From Bacteroidota bacterium (lineage in GTDB: Bacteria > Bacteroidota > Ignavibacteria > Ignavibacteriales > Ignavibacteriaceae), in assembly GCA_021777835.1 (NCBI GenBank), contig JAJYDC010000006.1, forward strand, positions 90,163 through 154,162: 64,000 bases of DNA, given 5' to 3'. The notes beneath the pieces are model-generated. The model saw only the letters and a list, made by a program, of their open reading frames with translations. It did not search any database and was not told where the DNA came from. This document shows, in pieces, positions 28,990-38,788 of the stretch (positions are counted from its first letter, which is position 1; every line of letters begins with the position of its first letter). A program made the translations under genes and the position numbers.

Positions 28990-30024
28990 ATGAAATTATC
29001 AGACTTCAAATACAATCTGCCTAAAACTCAGATTGCTAAATATCCGGTATCTCCAAGAGATAAATCAAAATTAATGGTACTCAACAAGAAAACAGAGGAA
29101 ATTGAAAACAAGTCATTCAGCGATGTTGTGGATTATATGGAAAAGGGTGATATACTCGTAGTCAATGAAACACGAGTGTTTCAAGCGAGGCTTTATGGTA
29201 AAAAGGAAAAAACAAATGCAAAGATTGAAGTGTTTTTGCTAAGAGAACTTAATGCCGAGGAATGTATTTGGGACGTAATAGTTGACCCAGCAAGAAAAGT
29301 TAGAATTGGAAACAAAATCTATTTTAACGACAAACTCTGGTGTGAGGTTATAGACAATACTACTTCACGGGGAAGGACTGTTCGCTTCAATCAACCCGGC
29401 AATGTTTTTAAAGCAGTTGAAAAGATAGGATTCACTCCTTTGCCTCCTTACATAAAAAGAGAGCCGGAAGCCTCTGATAAAGAAAATTATCAAACAGTTT
29501 ATGCGCGCGTGGACGGAGCTGTTGCAGCACCTACAGCTGGCCTTCATTTTACACCAAAGCTCTTGGCTAAAATTGAAAAGAAAGGAATCTTAATTGTCCC
29601 GGTAATTCTTCATATTGGACTTGGAACATTTAGACCCGTTGAGGTAGAAGACCTGACTAAGCATAAAATGGACTCTGAATATTTTGAAATTTCACCTAAA
29701 TCAGCTGAGCTTATTAATAAATCAATTGCGGCAAAGCATCACGTTTTTGTTGTTGGTACAAGTGCATGTCGTGCACTTGAGACAAGCACAACAGCTGAGG
29801 GATTTGTAAAGCCAAATAAGGGCTGGACAGATAAATTCATTTATCCTCCTTTTGATTTCAAAGTTACCGACAGACTAATAACAAACTTCCATGTACCCGA
29901 ATCTACCTTGTTAATGCTTGTTTGCGCTTTAGGTGGCACTGACTTTATAATGAAAGGCTATAAAAAAGCACTTAAGGAAAATTATAGATTCCTCAGTTAT
30001 GGCGATGCAATGCTCATATTATGA
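28990..30024 (+). CDS. queA: S-adenosylmethionine:tRNA ribosyltransferase-isomerase
   Basis: SDFKYNLPKTQIAKYPVSPRDKSKLMVL; GFTPLPPYIKR; APTAGLHFT; NFHVPESTLLMLVCALGG. Confidence 0.97.
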   Translation: MKLSDFKYNLPKTQIAKYPVSPRDKSKLMVLNKKTEEIENKSFSDVVDYMEKGDILVVNETRVFQARLYGKKEKTNAKIEVFLLRELNAEECIWDVIVDPARKVRIGNKIYFNDKLWCEVIDNTTSRGRTVRFNQPGNVFKAVEKIGFTPLPPYIKREPEASDKENYQTVYARVDGAVAAPTAGLHFTPKLLAKIEKKGILIVPVILHIGLGTFRPVEVEDLTKHKMDSEYFEISPKSAELINKSIAAKHHVFVVGTSACRALETSTTAEGFVKPNKGWTDKFIYPPFDFKVTDRLITNFHVPESTLLMLVCALGGTDFIMKGYKKALKENYRFLSYGDAMLIL

Positions 30025-30698
30025 AGACTTTTGCAATTATTCCTGCTGCAGGTAAAGGTGTTAGGAGCGGTTTTGCCGCTCCTAAACAATATATAAAAAT
30101 CAAAGGGAAAGAAATAATTGTATACACACTAGAGACCTTTCAGAGAAATGAACTGATTGACGAAATTATTCTTGCTGCCGATCCTTTCTATTTTAAGCTA
30201 CTCCAAAAGATTAAAGAAAAATACAAATTAACAAAAATTAAGACTATCGTTGAGGGCGGCAAAGAGCGCCAGGACTCTGTTTACAATGCCCTAAAAGTTC
30301 TAAAAGCAAAACCTAATGAATTTATTGTTGTGCATGACGCTGCTCGACCTCTACTTCCGGTTAATATACTTACAGGAGCAATTCTTTATGCAAAGAAAAA
30401 AGGTAACGCTCTAGTTTGCTTAAAAGCGCAAGATACCTTAGTAAAAGGAAAAGATTACGTTGAATCATACATTAGCCGCGACGAAATATTCTTAGTACAA
30501 ACGCCGCAGATTTTTTTATACAAAGATTTAATGTCAGCTATGGATAAAGCTTATAAGGAGAACTTCTATGGTACTGACGAGTCAATGCTTATTAAAGGAA
30601 TTGGAAAGAAAGTTCATTTGTTCGAAGGCTCAATAATGAACTTCAAGGTTACTAGGAAAAACGATATTGATCTCTTTAAGAACCTTATAAAAAAATAA
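30021..30698 (+). CDS. ispD: 2-C-methyl-D-erythritol 4-phosphate cytidylyltransferase
   Basis: IIPAAGKGVRSGFAAPKQYIKIKGKEIIVYTLETF; VVHDAARPLL; QTPQIF; TDESMLI; ATGA overlap with queA. Confidence 0.95.
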   Translation: MKTFAIIPAAGKGVRSGFAAPKQYIKIKGKEIIVYTLETFQRNELIDEIILAADPFYFKLLQKIKEKYKLTKIKTIVEGGKERQDSVYNALKVLKAKPNEFIVVHDAARPLLPVNILTGAILYAKKKGNALVCLKAQDTLVKGKDYVESYISRDEIFLVQTPQIFLYKDLMSAMDKAYKENFYGTDESMLIKGIGKKVHLFEGSIMNFKVTRKNDIDLFKNLIKK

Positions 30699-30766
30699 AG
30701 CTCTGGTTCCTCGATTAGGATATTTGTAATAATACAAATATACCAAACAAATAGGATCAAACATTT

Positions 30767-31426
30767 ATGACTAAAGAAAGAATTAAAACATTCATCCCTC
30801 ATTTTCTGCTTTATAATTTCGAAAGAATAAGGATAAGGCAACGGAATTCAACTTCTAGACAAGAGAAAATTTATCAGAAGTGGCTGCAGGATGGTAAGCC
30901 TCTACCACCTCCACATATTGCTAAACAAAAGATAATAGACGAATTTGCAAAGAAGTATAACCTAAAAATGCTAATTGAAACAGGAACTTTTCTTGGAGAC
31001 ATGGTATATTCCCAAAGAAACAACTTCTCAAAATTAGTTTCTATTGAGTTGGACGAAGTATTTTATAAAGACGCTAAACAAAAATTGAAACATTTTAATA
31101 ATATCGAAATCCTAAAAGGTGACAGTGGTATCGTTTTAAAAGAAATTACTCCAGCATTAAAAGAGCCATGCTTGTTTTGGCTTGATGGCCACTACTCTGC
31201 AGGTTTTACCGCTAAGGGTGATTTGGAAACTCCTATTATTTCTGAATTAAACACAATATTCTCTTTGAAAGAAAATCATATTGTCCTAATCGACGATGCT
31301 CGATGTTTTACAGGTGAAAATGATTATCCCACAATAGAATTTATAAGGAATTTTATTAAAAATAAAAAAACCGGCTATGGAATGGAAGTTAAGGATGATA
31401 TAATTAGGCTCCATCCCCATGAATAG
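30767..31426 (+). CDS. Class I SAM-dependent methyltransferase-like protein
   Basis: LIETGTFLGDMVYSQRNNFSKLVSIELDEVFYKDAKQKL...GDSGIVLKEI...FWLDGHYSAG. Confidence 0.7.
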   Translation: MTKERIKTFIPHFLLYNFERIRIRQRNSTSRQEKIYQKWLQDGKPLPPPHIAKQKIIDEFAKKYNLKMLIETGTFLGDMVYSQRNNFSKLVSIELDEVFYKDAKQKLKHFNNIEILKGDSGIVLKEITPALKEPCLFWLDGHYSAGFTAKGDLETPIISELNTIFSLKENHIVLIDDARCFTGENDYPTIEFIRNFIKNKKTGYGMEVKDDIIRLHPHE

Positions 31427-31553
31427 TATATTTCGACTTATTATTTATTAAAGATATGGCATAATTTGTCGATAATGTATAGTCTATGAATCAGCATTGA
31501 ATCTTTAATACATTATAATTAGTTTAGTTGAACTCAAAATTTGGGTTTTTATT

Positions 31554-32231
31554 ATGTTTTTATTAGCAACAATTGTAATATTATCTTATTTAATTGGCTC
31601 AATACCTACAAGTATAATTGTTACCAAAGCAATTAAAGGTGTAGATATTCGAAATTACGGCAGCGGAAACGCAGGTGGTACAAATGTAATGCGTGTACTT
31701 GGCTGGAAATTAGGTATGCTTGTAATTATTCTTGATGCTTTTAAAGGTGTTTTAGCCGTGGTAATAGTTGCAAGATTACATTATGGGAACATGCCCTTCA
31801 GAAACCTAACACCTTTCGATGATTTTACATTGGTCCAAATTATTGCAGGAATCTCAGCGGTTATCGGGCATATCTGGACTGTCTTTGCTGGGTTCAGAGG
31901 CGGCAAAGGAATCGCTACTGCACTAGGAATGCTCCTTATAATTTCTACCGTTGATATGCTAGTAGCAATTGGCGTTTTTATTCTCGTAGTTTCTATCTCA
32001 AAATATGTCTCACTTGGATCAATTTTGGGTGCAATTTCAATTCCCCTTACTTTAATAATAAGAGAAAACATTTTCAACGTTAATATCCCTAGCTATAATA
32101 CACTGTTACCTTTTGTTGCTGGTGTAAGTTTGCTTATTATATTCACACACAGAAAAAATGTTGTGCGACTTTTAAACGGAAACGAGCACAAATTGGATTT
32201 TCCCAAAAAGAAAAACACCAAAGTTAATTAA
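31554..32231 (+). CDS. plsY: Acyl-phosphate glycerol-3-phosphate acyltransferase
   Basis: YLIGSIPTSIIVTKAIKGVDIRNYGSGNAGGTNVMRVLGWK; GHIWTVFAGFRGGKGIATALG. Confidence 0.96.
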   Translation: MFLLATIVILSYLIGSIPTSIIVTKAIKGVDIRNYGSGNAGGTNVMRVLGWKLGMLVIILDAFKGVLAVVIVARLHYGNMPFRNLTPFDDFTLVQIIAGISAVIGHIWTVFAGFRGGKGIATALGMLLIISTVDMLVAIGVFILVVSISKYVSLGSILGAISIPLTLIIRENIFNVNIPSYNTLLPFVAGVSLLIIFTHRKNVVRLLNGNEHKLDFPKKKNTKVN

Positions 32232-33226
32232 TGAAAATCTCTGTTTTAGGCGCCGGGGGATGGGGCACCACCTTAGCCATTCTGCTGCATTTTAATGGCC
32301 ATAATGTTACCCTTTGGGAATATAATAGAAGCTACGCTAAATTCCTCAACAAGAAAAGAGAAAATCCCGACTACCTTCCCGGTATTAAAATTCCCGATGA
32401 GATCATTATATCTCACGATATTGAAGAATCTACATCAAATCAAAATATGATTGTATTGGCTGTCCCTTCTCAATTTTTAAGAGGGGTAATTAAAAATATA
32501 AGATATGCCAATATAAAGGATACAATTCTAGTAAATGTAGCAAAGGGCATTGAAATTAAAACCCTAATGACAATGTCGCAAATGCTTAAAGATGAAATGC
32601 CTTCAATTGATGAAAACCAAATTGGGGTTTTATCAGGCCCAAGTCACGCCGAGGAAGTAAGCAAGAGAATCCCTACTGCAGTTGTCGCCTCATCAAAGAG
32701 TCATGAAATTTCTCGATCTATTCAAGCCGCATTTATGACCTCGTACTTTAGAGTTTATTCTTCCACCGATATACTTGGGGTTGAGCTTGGTGGCGCATTG
32801 AAAAACGTAATAGCAATCGGCGCTGGGATAATAGATGGTGCAAAATTCGGAGACAATACAAAAGCGGCTATTATGACCCGAGGAGTTGCTGAAATTGCCC
32901 GCCTAGGCATTTCGATGGGCGCCTCACCAGAAACATTTTCTGGATTATCTGGCATGGGGGATTTAATAGTTACCTGCATGAGCCGGCACAGCAGAAACAG
33001 ATATGTAGGCGAACAAATTGGTGGAGGGAAAAAATTAAAAGAAGTGCTAAAGTCAATGAATATGGTTGCCGAAGGAGTTGAAACAAGCCGCTCTGCATCT
33101 CAACTTGCTGGAAAAAACAATGTTGTAACCCCCATAACTAATGAAGTCTATAAAATTCTTTTCGAAGATAAAGATCCTGTTAAAGCCACTACCGATTTGA
33201 TGTCCCGCGATATGAAGACAGAATAG
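32231..33226 (+). CDS. gpsA: Glycerol-3-phosphate dehydrogenase [NAD(P)+]
   Basis: MKISVLGAGGWGTTLAILL; VLSGPSHAEEV; ELGGALKNVIAIGAGI; GLSGMGDLIVTCMSRHSRNR. Confidence 0.97.
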   Translation: MKISVLGAGGWGTTLAILLHFNGHNVTLWEYNRSYAKFLNKKRENPDYLPGIKIPDEIIISHDIEESTSNQNMIVLAVPSQFLRGVIKNIRYANIKDTILVNVAKGIEIKTLMTMSQMLKDEMPSIDENQIGVLSGPSHAEEVSKRIPTAVVASSKSHEISRSIQAAFMTSYFRVYSSTDILGVELGGALKNVIAIGAGIIDGAKFGDNTKAAIMTRGVAEIARLGISMGASPETFSGLSGMGDLIVTCMSRHSRNRYVGEQIGGGKKLKEVLKSMNMVAEGVETSRSASQLAGKNNVVTPITNEVYKILFEDKDPVKATTDLMSRDMKTE

Positions 33227-33323
33227 TTTTCCCACTTGTTAAACAAAACAAAATATTATTATTCTTTATAAACATCAATTTATACAAACAAGAATTTAGA
33301 ACATATCTCTTAATCTTAAGATG

Positions 33324-33343
33324 TTATGGTGGATTTACCATAA
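33324..33343. terminator. Small hairpin between convergent gpsA and 33369-34013
   Basis: TTATGGT ggattt ACCATAA perfect 7-bp stem. Confidence 0.3.
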
Positions 33344-33368
33344 TATAAACCAGCGAGTGCACTCAGAA

Positions 33369-34013
33369 TCATTTTCCCCTTACAAGCCTCATAACACCCG
33401 GGCTCCCTATCTTGTATAAGTAAAGGTCACCCCTTATTATTTGATACTTCATCTTAACTATAAGAGCCCTTTTAGAAAAAACCGAAAATATGTTCTTTTG
33501 AACTACAAAATAGCCATTATATTTATTCAAGGTTTTTCTAATAAAAAGATCTCCATTTTTATGATAAGTTATAACAGCTTGATCCCCCTGAAAATTATCA
33601 GAATACCAACTTCCAACAAGCCCACCCGAAGTATTTGAGCTATCATTTTCTCTAATAAATTTTGAAATAGTCTGTGCCGTATCCTTGCCAGTAACTAACA
33701 CCAGTGTATCAGCCGTAACTAATACAATACTTGTATCATGTACCCATTTACTTAAAAATGGAATATAGTAGCTGGATAAAAGAGTTGTGCCGTCCAGTTC
33801 ATATTTTCCATTCCATCGGGATTCTAAATCATAAGAGAACTTATGCCCAGATTCAAATTCTATTGCAAGATGAGACGCATCAAGCCCAAGATTGGGCGTT
33901 TCCCACTTACCAAGTAAAGGTCCTTTATACTCTTTAATTCTTTTCTGTGCGAAAACACTCACTGAAGGAATCATTAACAAAACTAAAACCGCAGTATATA
34001 GATTTTTTATCAT
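33369..34013 (-). CDS. Secreted hypothetical protein (lipocalin-like repeats)
   Basis: Signal peptide MIKNLYTAVLVLLMIPSVSVFAQ; two 'GKWET.../GSWYS...' modules with FSYDLESRWNGKYEL / NGDLFIRKTLNKYNGYF. Confidence 0.5.
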   Translation of the reverse strand: MIKNLYTAVLVLLMIPSVSVFAQKRIKEYKGPLLGKWETPNLGLDASHLAIEFESGHKFSYDLESRWNGKYELDGTTLLSSYYIPFLSKWVHDTSIVLVTADTLVLVTGKDTAQTISKFIRENDSSNTSGGLVGSWYSDNFQGDQAVITYHKNGDLFIRKTLNKYNGYFVVQKNIFSVFSKRALIVKMKYQIIRGDLYLYKIGSPGVMRLVRGK

Positions 34014-34832
34014 ATTAATTATTTAATGTTGGAAGTTAAATGTTAGAAAAATTTTATTACTATATGATTACAAAATACTAAAAGACTTCTCATCAAAAAA
34101 GGATTATTAATATCTCTTAAATAATTTCTAATACTTGTGGCAAATAATCTTGTTATAGGACATCAAATTAGAAGTCCCCGTTGATCGTTAATTAAGTTTT
34201 CTAAATCGTTCAATTTGAAAAACATTGTCTGTCGAAACTTAGCACTTCGAAATCTTTCTTGACTCACAACTTGCATTTTTATATGTTTATTAGAAACAAA
34301 TACTGGTGTTCTTTTTGATTTCTTATTAACATACATTTATTGCAACCAAGTTTCTCATAATTCCCACAAAGGGTAATAATCAACAAAATCTCTTTTCAAT
34401 ACAATTGGAGAGGATAGTTCGAAATAACCCACTTACTCCGTCTGAAAAATATACTTTTCCAATTAGATTTATATAGTAATATGAGTATTATCAAAACCTT
34501 GAATGGGAGTAATTCGTCGCAAATATCTATTCGCAAAAATAACTTCTATTTATGTGAACGAATGTCTTTCAAATACTTCTTAAAAGTAAAAACTTGAGTT
34601 AGCATTACTATAGTAAATACACTTACCAAAATTATTACAACAGAAAGTTCCATCTTTAAATCCTTAATTATACAAGCAAATTTGTGAAGCCAGGGTTACA
34701 TATAAGTCTATTATTTATGTATGAATAATATAAACTTACTCAGTGTGTAAATGTGATTTAATTCTCACTTTTTATACCCCAATATATCTAACTCAAGTGG
34801 ACAATTGGGTCTATATTATTAAATTTTCCTTG

Positions 34833-34864
34833 ATTTTTAATTTAAGCGCACTTAAATTAAAAAT
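34833..34864. promoter_or_regulatory. Candidate operator of the DtxR/MntR-family regulator
   Basis: Perfect inverted repeat ATTTTTAATTTAAG-CGCA-CTTAAATTAAAAAT (14-bp arms, 4-nt spacer), 16 nt before ATG at 34881. Confidence 0.6.
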
Positions 34865-34880
34865 AAAAATATACTTAAAT

Positions 34881-35540
34881 ATGAAAAATGTTTCAAAAGA
34901 AGATTATCTACGAATTATATTCAAACACAAAGACGAAAAAGGTGAGATTAAACCAAACTTAATTGCAGAAAAGCTCTCCATTTCGAGTGCCGCAGTAACT
35001 GATATGATAAAGAAATTATCAAAAGAAGGATACATAGAATATAAACGTTACAAAGGCATTCGTTTAACGCCATCCGGAGAAGTTTATGCCCTGAATATGG
35101 TTCGTAGACATAGAATATGGGAAATGTTCCTTAATCAGGTTGTTAAAATTCCGTGGGATAAAGTACATGAAGAGGCAAACCATTTGGAGCATTCATCCTC
35201 TGATGGGCTGATAAACAGGCTCGAAGAAATGATCGGATTCCCGGAATATGACCCACATGGCGATCCTATCCCAACGAAGGAAGGAATAATACCAAGCACT
35301 AAAAATTATATACCATTGTCCCAATTAAACCAGGGAGAATCTGCAATTGTTGTCAGAGTAAATGATTTCGATGATAAGTTTTTAACATATATATCGGGTA
35401 TCGGAATCAAACTAAATGAAAAAATAAAGCTTAAAGAAAAAAGAGATTTTGACAAATCAATGATGATAATAATTAAGGGAAAGTCATGGAACATCAGTGA
35501 AAAGCTTGCAGAAAATGTATTTGTTGAAATAAGGACATAG
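34881..35540 (+). CDS. DtxR/MntR-family metal-dependent transcriptional regulator
   Basis: SKEDYLRIIFKHKDEKGEIKPNLIAEKLSISSAAVTDMIKKLSKEGYIEYKRYKGIRLTPSG...RRHRIWEMFL...HLEHSSSDGLINRLEEMIGFPEYDPHGDPIP; C-terminal FeoA/SH3-like domain; start refined from 34743 to 34881. Confidence 0.93.
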   Translation: MKNVSKEDYLRIIFKHKDEKGEIKPNLIAEKLSISSAAVTDMIKKLSKEGYIEYKRYKGIRLTPSGEVYALNMVRRHRIWEMFLNQVVKIPWDKVHEEANHLEHSSSDGLINRLEEMIGFPEYDPHGDPIPTKEGIIPSTKNYIPLSQLNQGESAIVVRVNDFDDKFLTYISGIGIKLNEKIKLKEKRDFDKSMMIIIKGKSWNISEKLAENVFVEIRT

Positions 35541-35549
35541 AATTTAAAG

Positions 35550-36854
35550 ATGAAGAACTTTTTAAATTCATCAATGCTGCAAACAGACGGAAAGATAAGA
35601 GACTCGGCTGAGGCTACATTATCAGGGAAGTCAACCGAAGGAATTTTTAAGAGATTAATTCCCTTCCTCGGACCGGCTTTTATTGCCAGCATTGCATATG
35701 TCGATCCAGGTAATTTTGCTACCAATATTCAAGGGGGTTCAGCATTTGGCTATACTTTGCTTTGGGTAATATTGGTAAGCAATCTTCTAGCAATGATCTT
35801 ACAAACGCTTTCAGCAAAACTAGGAATTGCAACCGGTACAAATCTAGCAGAACATTGCCGCAATCAATTTAGCAAGCCTACTGTTTATACTCTGTGGGTC
35901 TTGATGGAGTTCGTAGCAATGGCTACAGACCTTGCTGAATTTCTAGGAGCCGCAGTTGGTTTTAACTTATTATTCGGTTTCCCTCTAATCATTGGCGGAA
36001 TACTAACGGCAATCTGCACTTTCCTTATTCTTGGTTTGGAGCGATATGGGTTTCGACCGCTTGAAATAGCGATAACAATTATGCTCACTATAATTGCTGG
36101 CAGCTATCTAATTGAAACAATACTTGATAAGCCCGAATTTAAATCTCTTCTATACCATTCGTTTGTTCCACAGTTTTCAGGAACAGAAAGTATAATCCTA
36201 GCGGCGGGCATATTAGGCGCTACTGTTATGCCCCATGCAATCTTTCTTCACTCAGCTCTCATGCAGCAAAGGATTACTGTTAAGAATCCTAAAAAGCTTC
36301 TCAAGCTATTCCATTATGAAATTTTAGATGTCACTATTGCTATGGGAATCGCTAGTTTAGTAAATATGGCAATGCTTATCATGGCTGCTTCAACTTTTTA
36401 CCAACGCGGTTTTACACATATCGCAACTCTAGAAGATGCGCACATGACATTGCAACCTCTTCTTGGAAAAGCTGCAGGCTGGATATTTGCAATTTCACTT
36501 CTAGCTTCTGGGTTGTCTTCTTCTACTGTTGGAACAAGCGCAGGACAAGTAATGATGCAAGGGTTTCTTCATAAGCATATACCTGTTTGGCTAAGACGCT
36601 TAATTACTATTGTACCATCTATAACCATAATAGCTATTGGTTTTGACCCAACAAGAACCTTGGTAATTAGCCAAGTAGTATTAAGCTTCGGCCTTCCTTT
36701 CGCAATCATTCCATTAATAATATTTACACAAGATAAGGAATTAATGGGGATTCTTGTTAATAAAAAAACCACTACTTTTATCGTGTCAGTTATTGCCACT
36801 TTAATTATATTGCTTAATATTTATTTAATATATCAGGTATCATTTGTCGGATAA
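35550..36854 (+). CDS. mntH: Nramp-family divalent metal (Mn2+/Fe2+) transporter
   Basis: GPAFIASIAYVDPGNFATNIQGGSAFGYTLLWVIL (DPGN), AAGILGATVMPHAIFLHSAL (MPH). Confidence 0.95.
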   Translation: MKNFLNSSMLQTDGKIRDSAEATLSGKSTEGIFKRLIPFLGPAFIASIAYVDPGNFATNIQGGSAFGYTLLWVILVSNLLAMILQTLSAKLGIATGTNLAEHCRNQFSKPTVYTLWVLMEFVAMATDLAEFLGAAVGFNLLFGFPLIIGGILTAICTFLILGLERYGFRPLEIAITIMLTIIAGSYLIETILDKPEFKSLLYHSFVPQFSGTESIILAAGILGATVMPHAIFLHSALMQQRITVKNPKKLLKLFHYEILDVTIAMGIASLVNMAMLIMAASTFYQRGFTHIATLEDAHMTLQPLLGKAAGWIFAISLLASGLSSSTVGTSAGQVMMQGFLHKHIPVWLRRLITIVPSITIIAIGFDPTRTLVISQVVLSFGLPFAIIPLIIFTQDKELMGILVNKKTTTFIVSVIATLIILLNIYLIYQVSFVG

Positions 36855-37767
36855 TATTCTTATAAAGCATTTACTTGTTCCATTAGATGGATCGTTATTA
36901 GCTGAATCTGTTTTGCCATCAGTGGCGTATCTTGCCCGGAAAATGAATACTTCTGTTATGTTAATACATATTATTGAAAAGGATGCACCGGAAAAGGTAC
37001 ACGGTCAGCGGCATCTTAAATTACCGAAGCAAGCTGAAAAATATTTAGAATCAATAACCTCGCTTGATATATTCAAGGGGATTAGTTTAGAGATACATGT
37101 CCACAAAGAGATGGTGAAAGATGTTCCTAAAAGCATAGCCGACCATATTAAGGAATTAAATCAGGATATTGTCATTCTATGTGCTCATGGCAATGTAAGA
37201 CTGCAAGGAATGTTGTTTGGTTCTGTCGCCCAACAAGTAATTTCAAGAGGTAAAACCCCCGTCCTATTAATTAACCCTGCTGCGGGTAAACTAAGTATTG
37301 AAAATCATTTCAAGAATTTTCTTATCCCATTGGATGGGAATCACGACCACGAGTATGCTCTTAGCTATGCATCAGGTTTAGCGAAATTATGCGAAGCAAG
37401 TATGCATCTGGTAATGGCTATTCCAAACTTTGGAACAATGTCAGGTGAGGTATCTCCAGCTAACCGTTTTCTTCCTGCCACAACAGCCAAGATGATGGAT
37501 ATGCTAGTTACGGATGCAAAAGAATATCTTGAGACGCTACAAGAGAATTTTAAGGAAACCAATTTAAACATAACAATTAGCGCCTCGAGAAAAGATCCAG
37601 CGGAAGCAATATTAGCAACCGCAGAGCAAAACAATTCTGATTTAATTGTACTCGCCACCCATGGGACAAAAGGAGCTGAAGCTTTTTGGGAAGGAAGCAT
37701 TACGCCAAAAATTAGCAGAGCTAGTAAGGTTCCTCTCTTGCTAGTTCCGGTATATAAAAAGTTTTAA
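36844..37767 (+). CDS. Tandem universal stress protein (two UspA domains)
   Basis: HLLVPLDGSLLAESVLP...VILCAHGNVRLQGMLFGSVAQQVISRGKTPVLLI and second FLIPLDGNHDHEYAL...LIVLATHGTKGAEAFWEGSITPKISRASKVPLLLV. Confidence 0.92.
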   Translation: MSDNILIKHLLVPLDGSLLAESVLPSVAYLARKMNTSVMLIHIIEKDAPEKVHGQRHLKLPKQAEKYLESITSLDIFKGISLEIHVHKEMVKDVPKSIADHIKELNQDIVILCAHGNVRLQGMLFGSVAQQVISRGKTPVLLINPAAGKLSIENHFKNFLIPLDGNHDHEYALSYASGLAKLCEASMHLVMAIPNFGTMSGEVSPANRFLPATTAKMMDMLVTDAKEYLETLQENFKETNLNITISASRKDPAEAILATAEQNNSDLIVLATHGTKGAEAFWEGSITPKISRASKVPLLLVPVYKKF

Positions 37768-37966
37768 TTTCCTCTCATCAAATGAAATGATTTTATAAGA
37801 GCTGATTGAAGATCTTGTATGCGCATTTATTCACAAGATGAGTTATATTTCTTGAGTTGAGGCACTGTACTCAGCAAGATCTTTACTCAAGTTACAATGA
37901 TGAAATGAGCAATTTAATTCTATAAGATATAAATAAAATAGTTTTCTTAAATATGTTTTACAATTT

Positions 37967-38662
37967 TTAAGAAATAAGCCTAGCTATTAAAAATGCTGCT
38001 GTTGCTGCTAAGCCGCCAATAAAAATAGTTTGAAAACCTCCGCGCCAAGGGTTAATGCCGGTAAATTTTCCTTTAACGAATCCGAAAATAAACAAGGCAG
38101 CTAAAGTAACAACAACGGAAACGTATAGCGAAGTCATTATGTCCTTGAAGAAAATATAAGGAGTAAGAGGGATTAACCCACCAAATATGTAGGAAAATGC
38201 AATTGTTGAGGCGCTTTTAAGTGCACGTTTAGGGTCTGGGGCCTCAAGTCCAAGTTCAAATTTCATCATAAAATCAACCCATTTATCTTGATTTTTACTA
38301 AGTGAAGCAGAAATTGGTTTTATCTGCTCATCACTAAGTCCATAATCCTGAAAAATTTCTTCCACCTCTTCAATTTCTACATGTGGCAATTTAATTGTTT
38401 CATCAATCTCTCTTTGACGCTCGGAATTATAATGTTGTAAATCTGTTTTAGCTGCTAAATACCCGCCCAGACCCATGGCAATAGAACCAGCCGCAATTTC
38501 TGCAAAGCCAGCCGTAACGACGATACTTGTTGCAGCAACAGCTCCGGTTAGCCCAGCAGCTAGCGCAAATGGAACAGTCAGGCCATCGGACATTCCTATT
38601 ACAATATCTCGAACTGTTTCAGAAGATGTAAAGTGATTCTCAGTATGGGAGATGCTTGGCAT
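37967..38662 (-). CDS. VIT1/CCC1 family (Fe/Mn) transporter
   Basis: VRDIVIGMSDGLTVPFALAAGLTGA...AEIAAGSIAMGLGGYLAAKTD; acidic cytosolic helical insertion. Confidence 0.92.
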   Translation of the reverse strand: MPSISHTENHFTSSETVRDIVIGMSDGLTVPFALAAGLTGAVAATSIVVTAGFAEIAAGSIAMGLGGYLAAKTDLQHYNSERQREIDETIKLPHVEIEEVEEIFQDYGLSDEQIKPISASLSKNQDKWVDFMMKFELGLEAPDPKRALKSASTIAFSYIFGGLIPLTPYIFFKDIMTSLYVSVVVTLAALFIFGFVKGKFTGINPWRGGFQTIFIGGLAATAAFLIARLIS

Positions 38663-38788
38663 AATTTTCCTTTCACGACTTTAACAAATTTTATTATAAT
38701 TATTAACTTTGAATTAAATAATAATTAATTGGATGTTCTATAGCAAATCAAATAAAATATAAAATTAGAAAAAAAGTCCTATTGGATT

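Noticed and set aside
34014-34545. Long non-coding stretch considered for a riboswitch or ncRNA
   Set aside because: No recognisable conserved RNA motif or strong structure seen by eye; would need Infernal/Rfam.
34743-34880. 46-aa N-terminal extension of the DtxR-like ORF
   Set aside because: Not part of the regulator fold, reads through the palindrome; ATG at 34881 begins the conserved wHTH domain.
35306-35725. 139-aa minus-strand ORF across the dtxR-mntH junction
   Set aside because: Antisense to two confident CDS; composition (FSFSLIPIP...) typical of antisense artefact.
37812-37891. Two 7-bp inverted repeats (ATCTTGT/ACAAGAT and CTTGAGT/ACTCAAG) between usp and the VIT1 gene
   Set aside because: Short stems with long loops in AT-rich intergenic DNA; too weak to call as a terminator or ncRNA.
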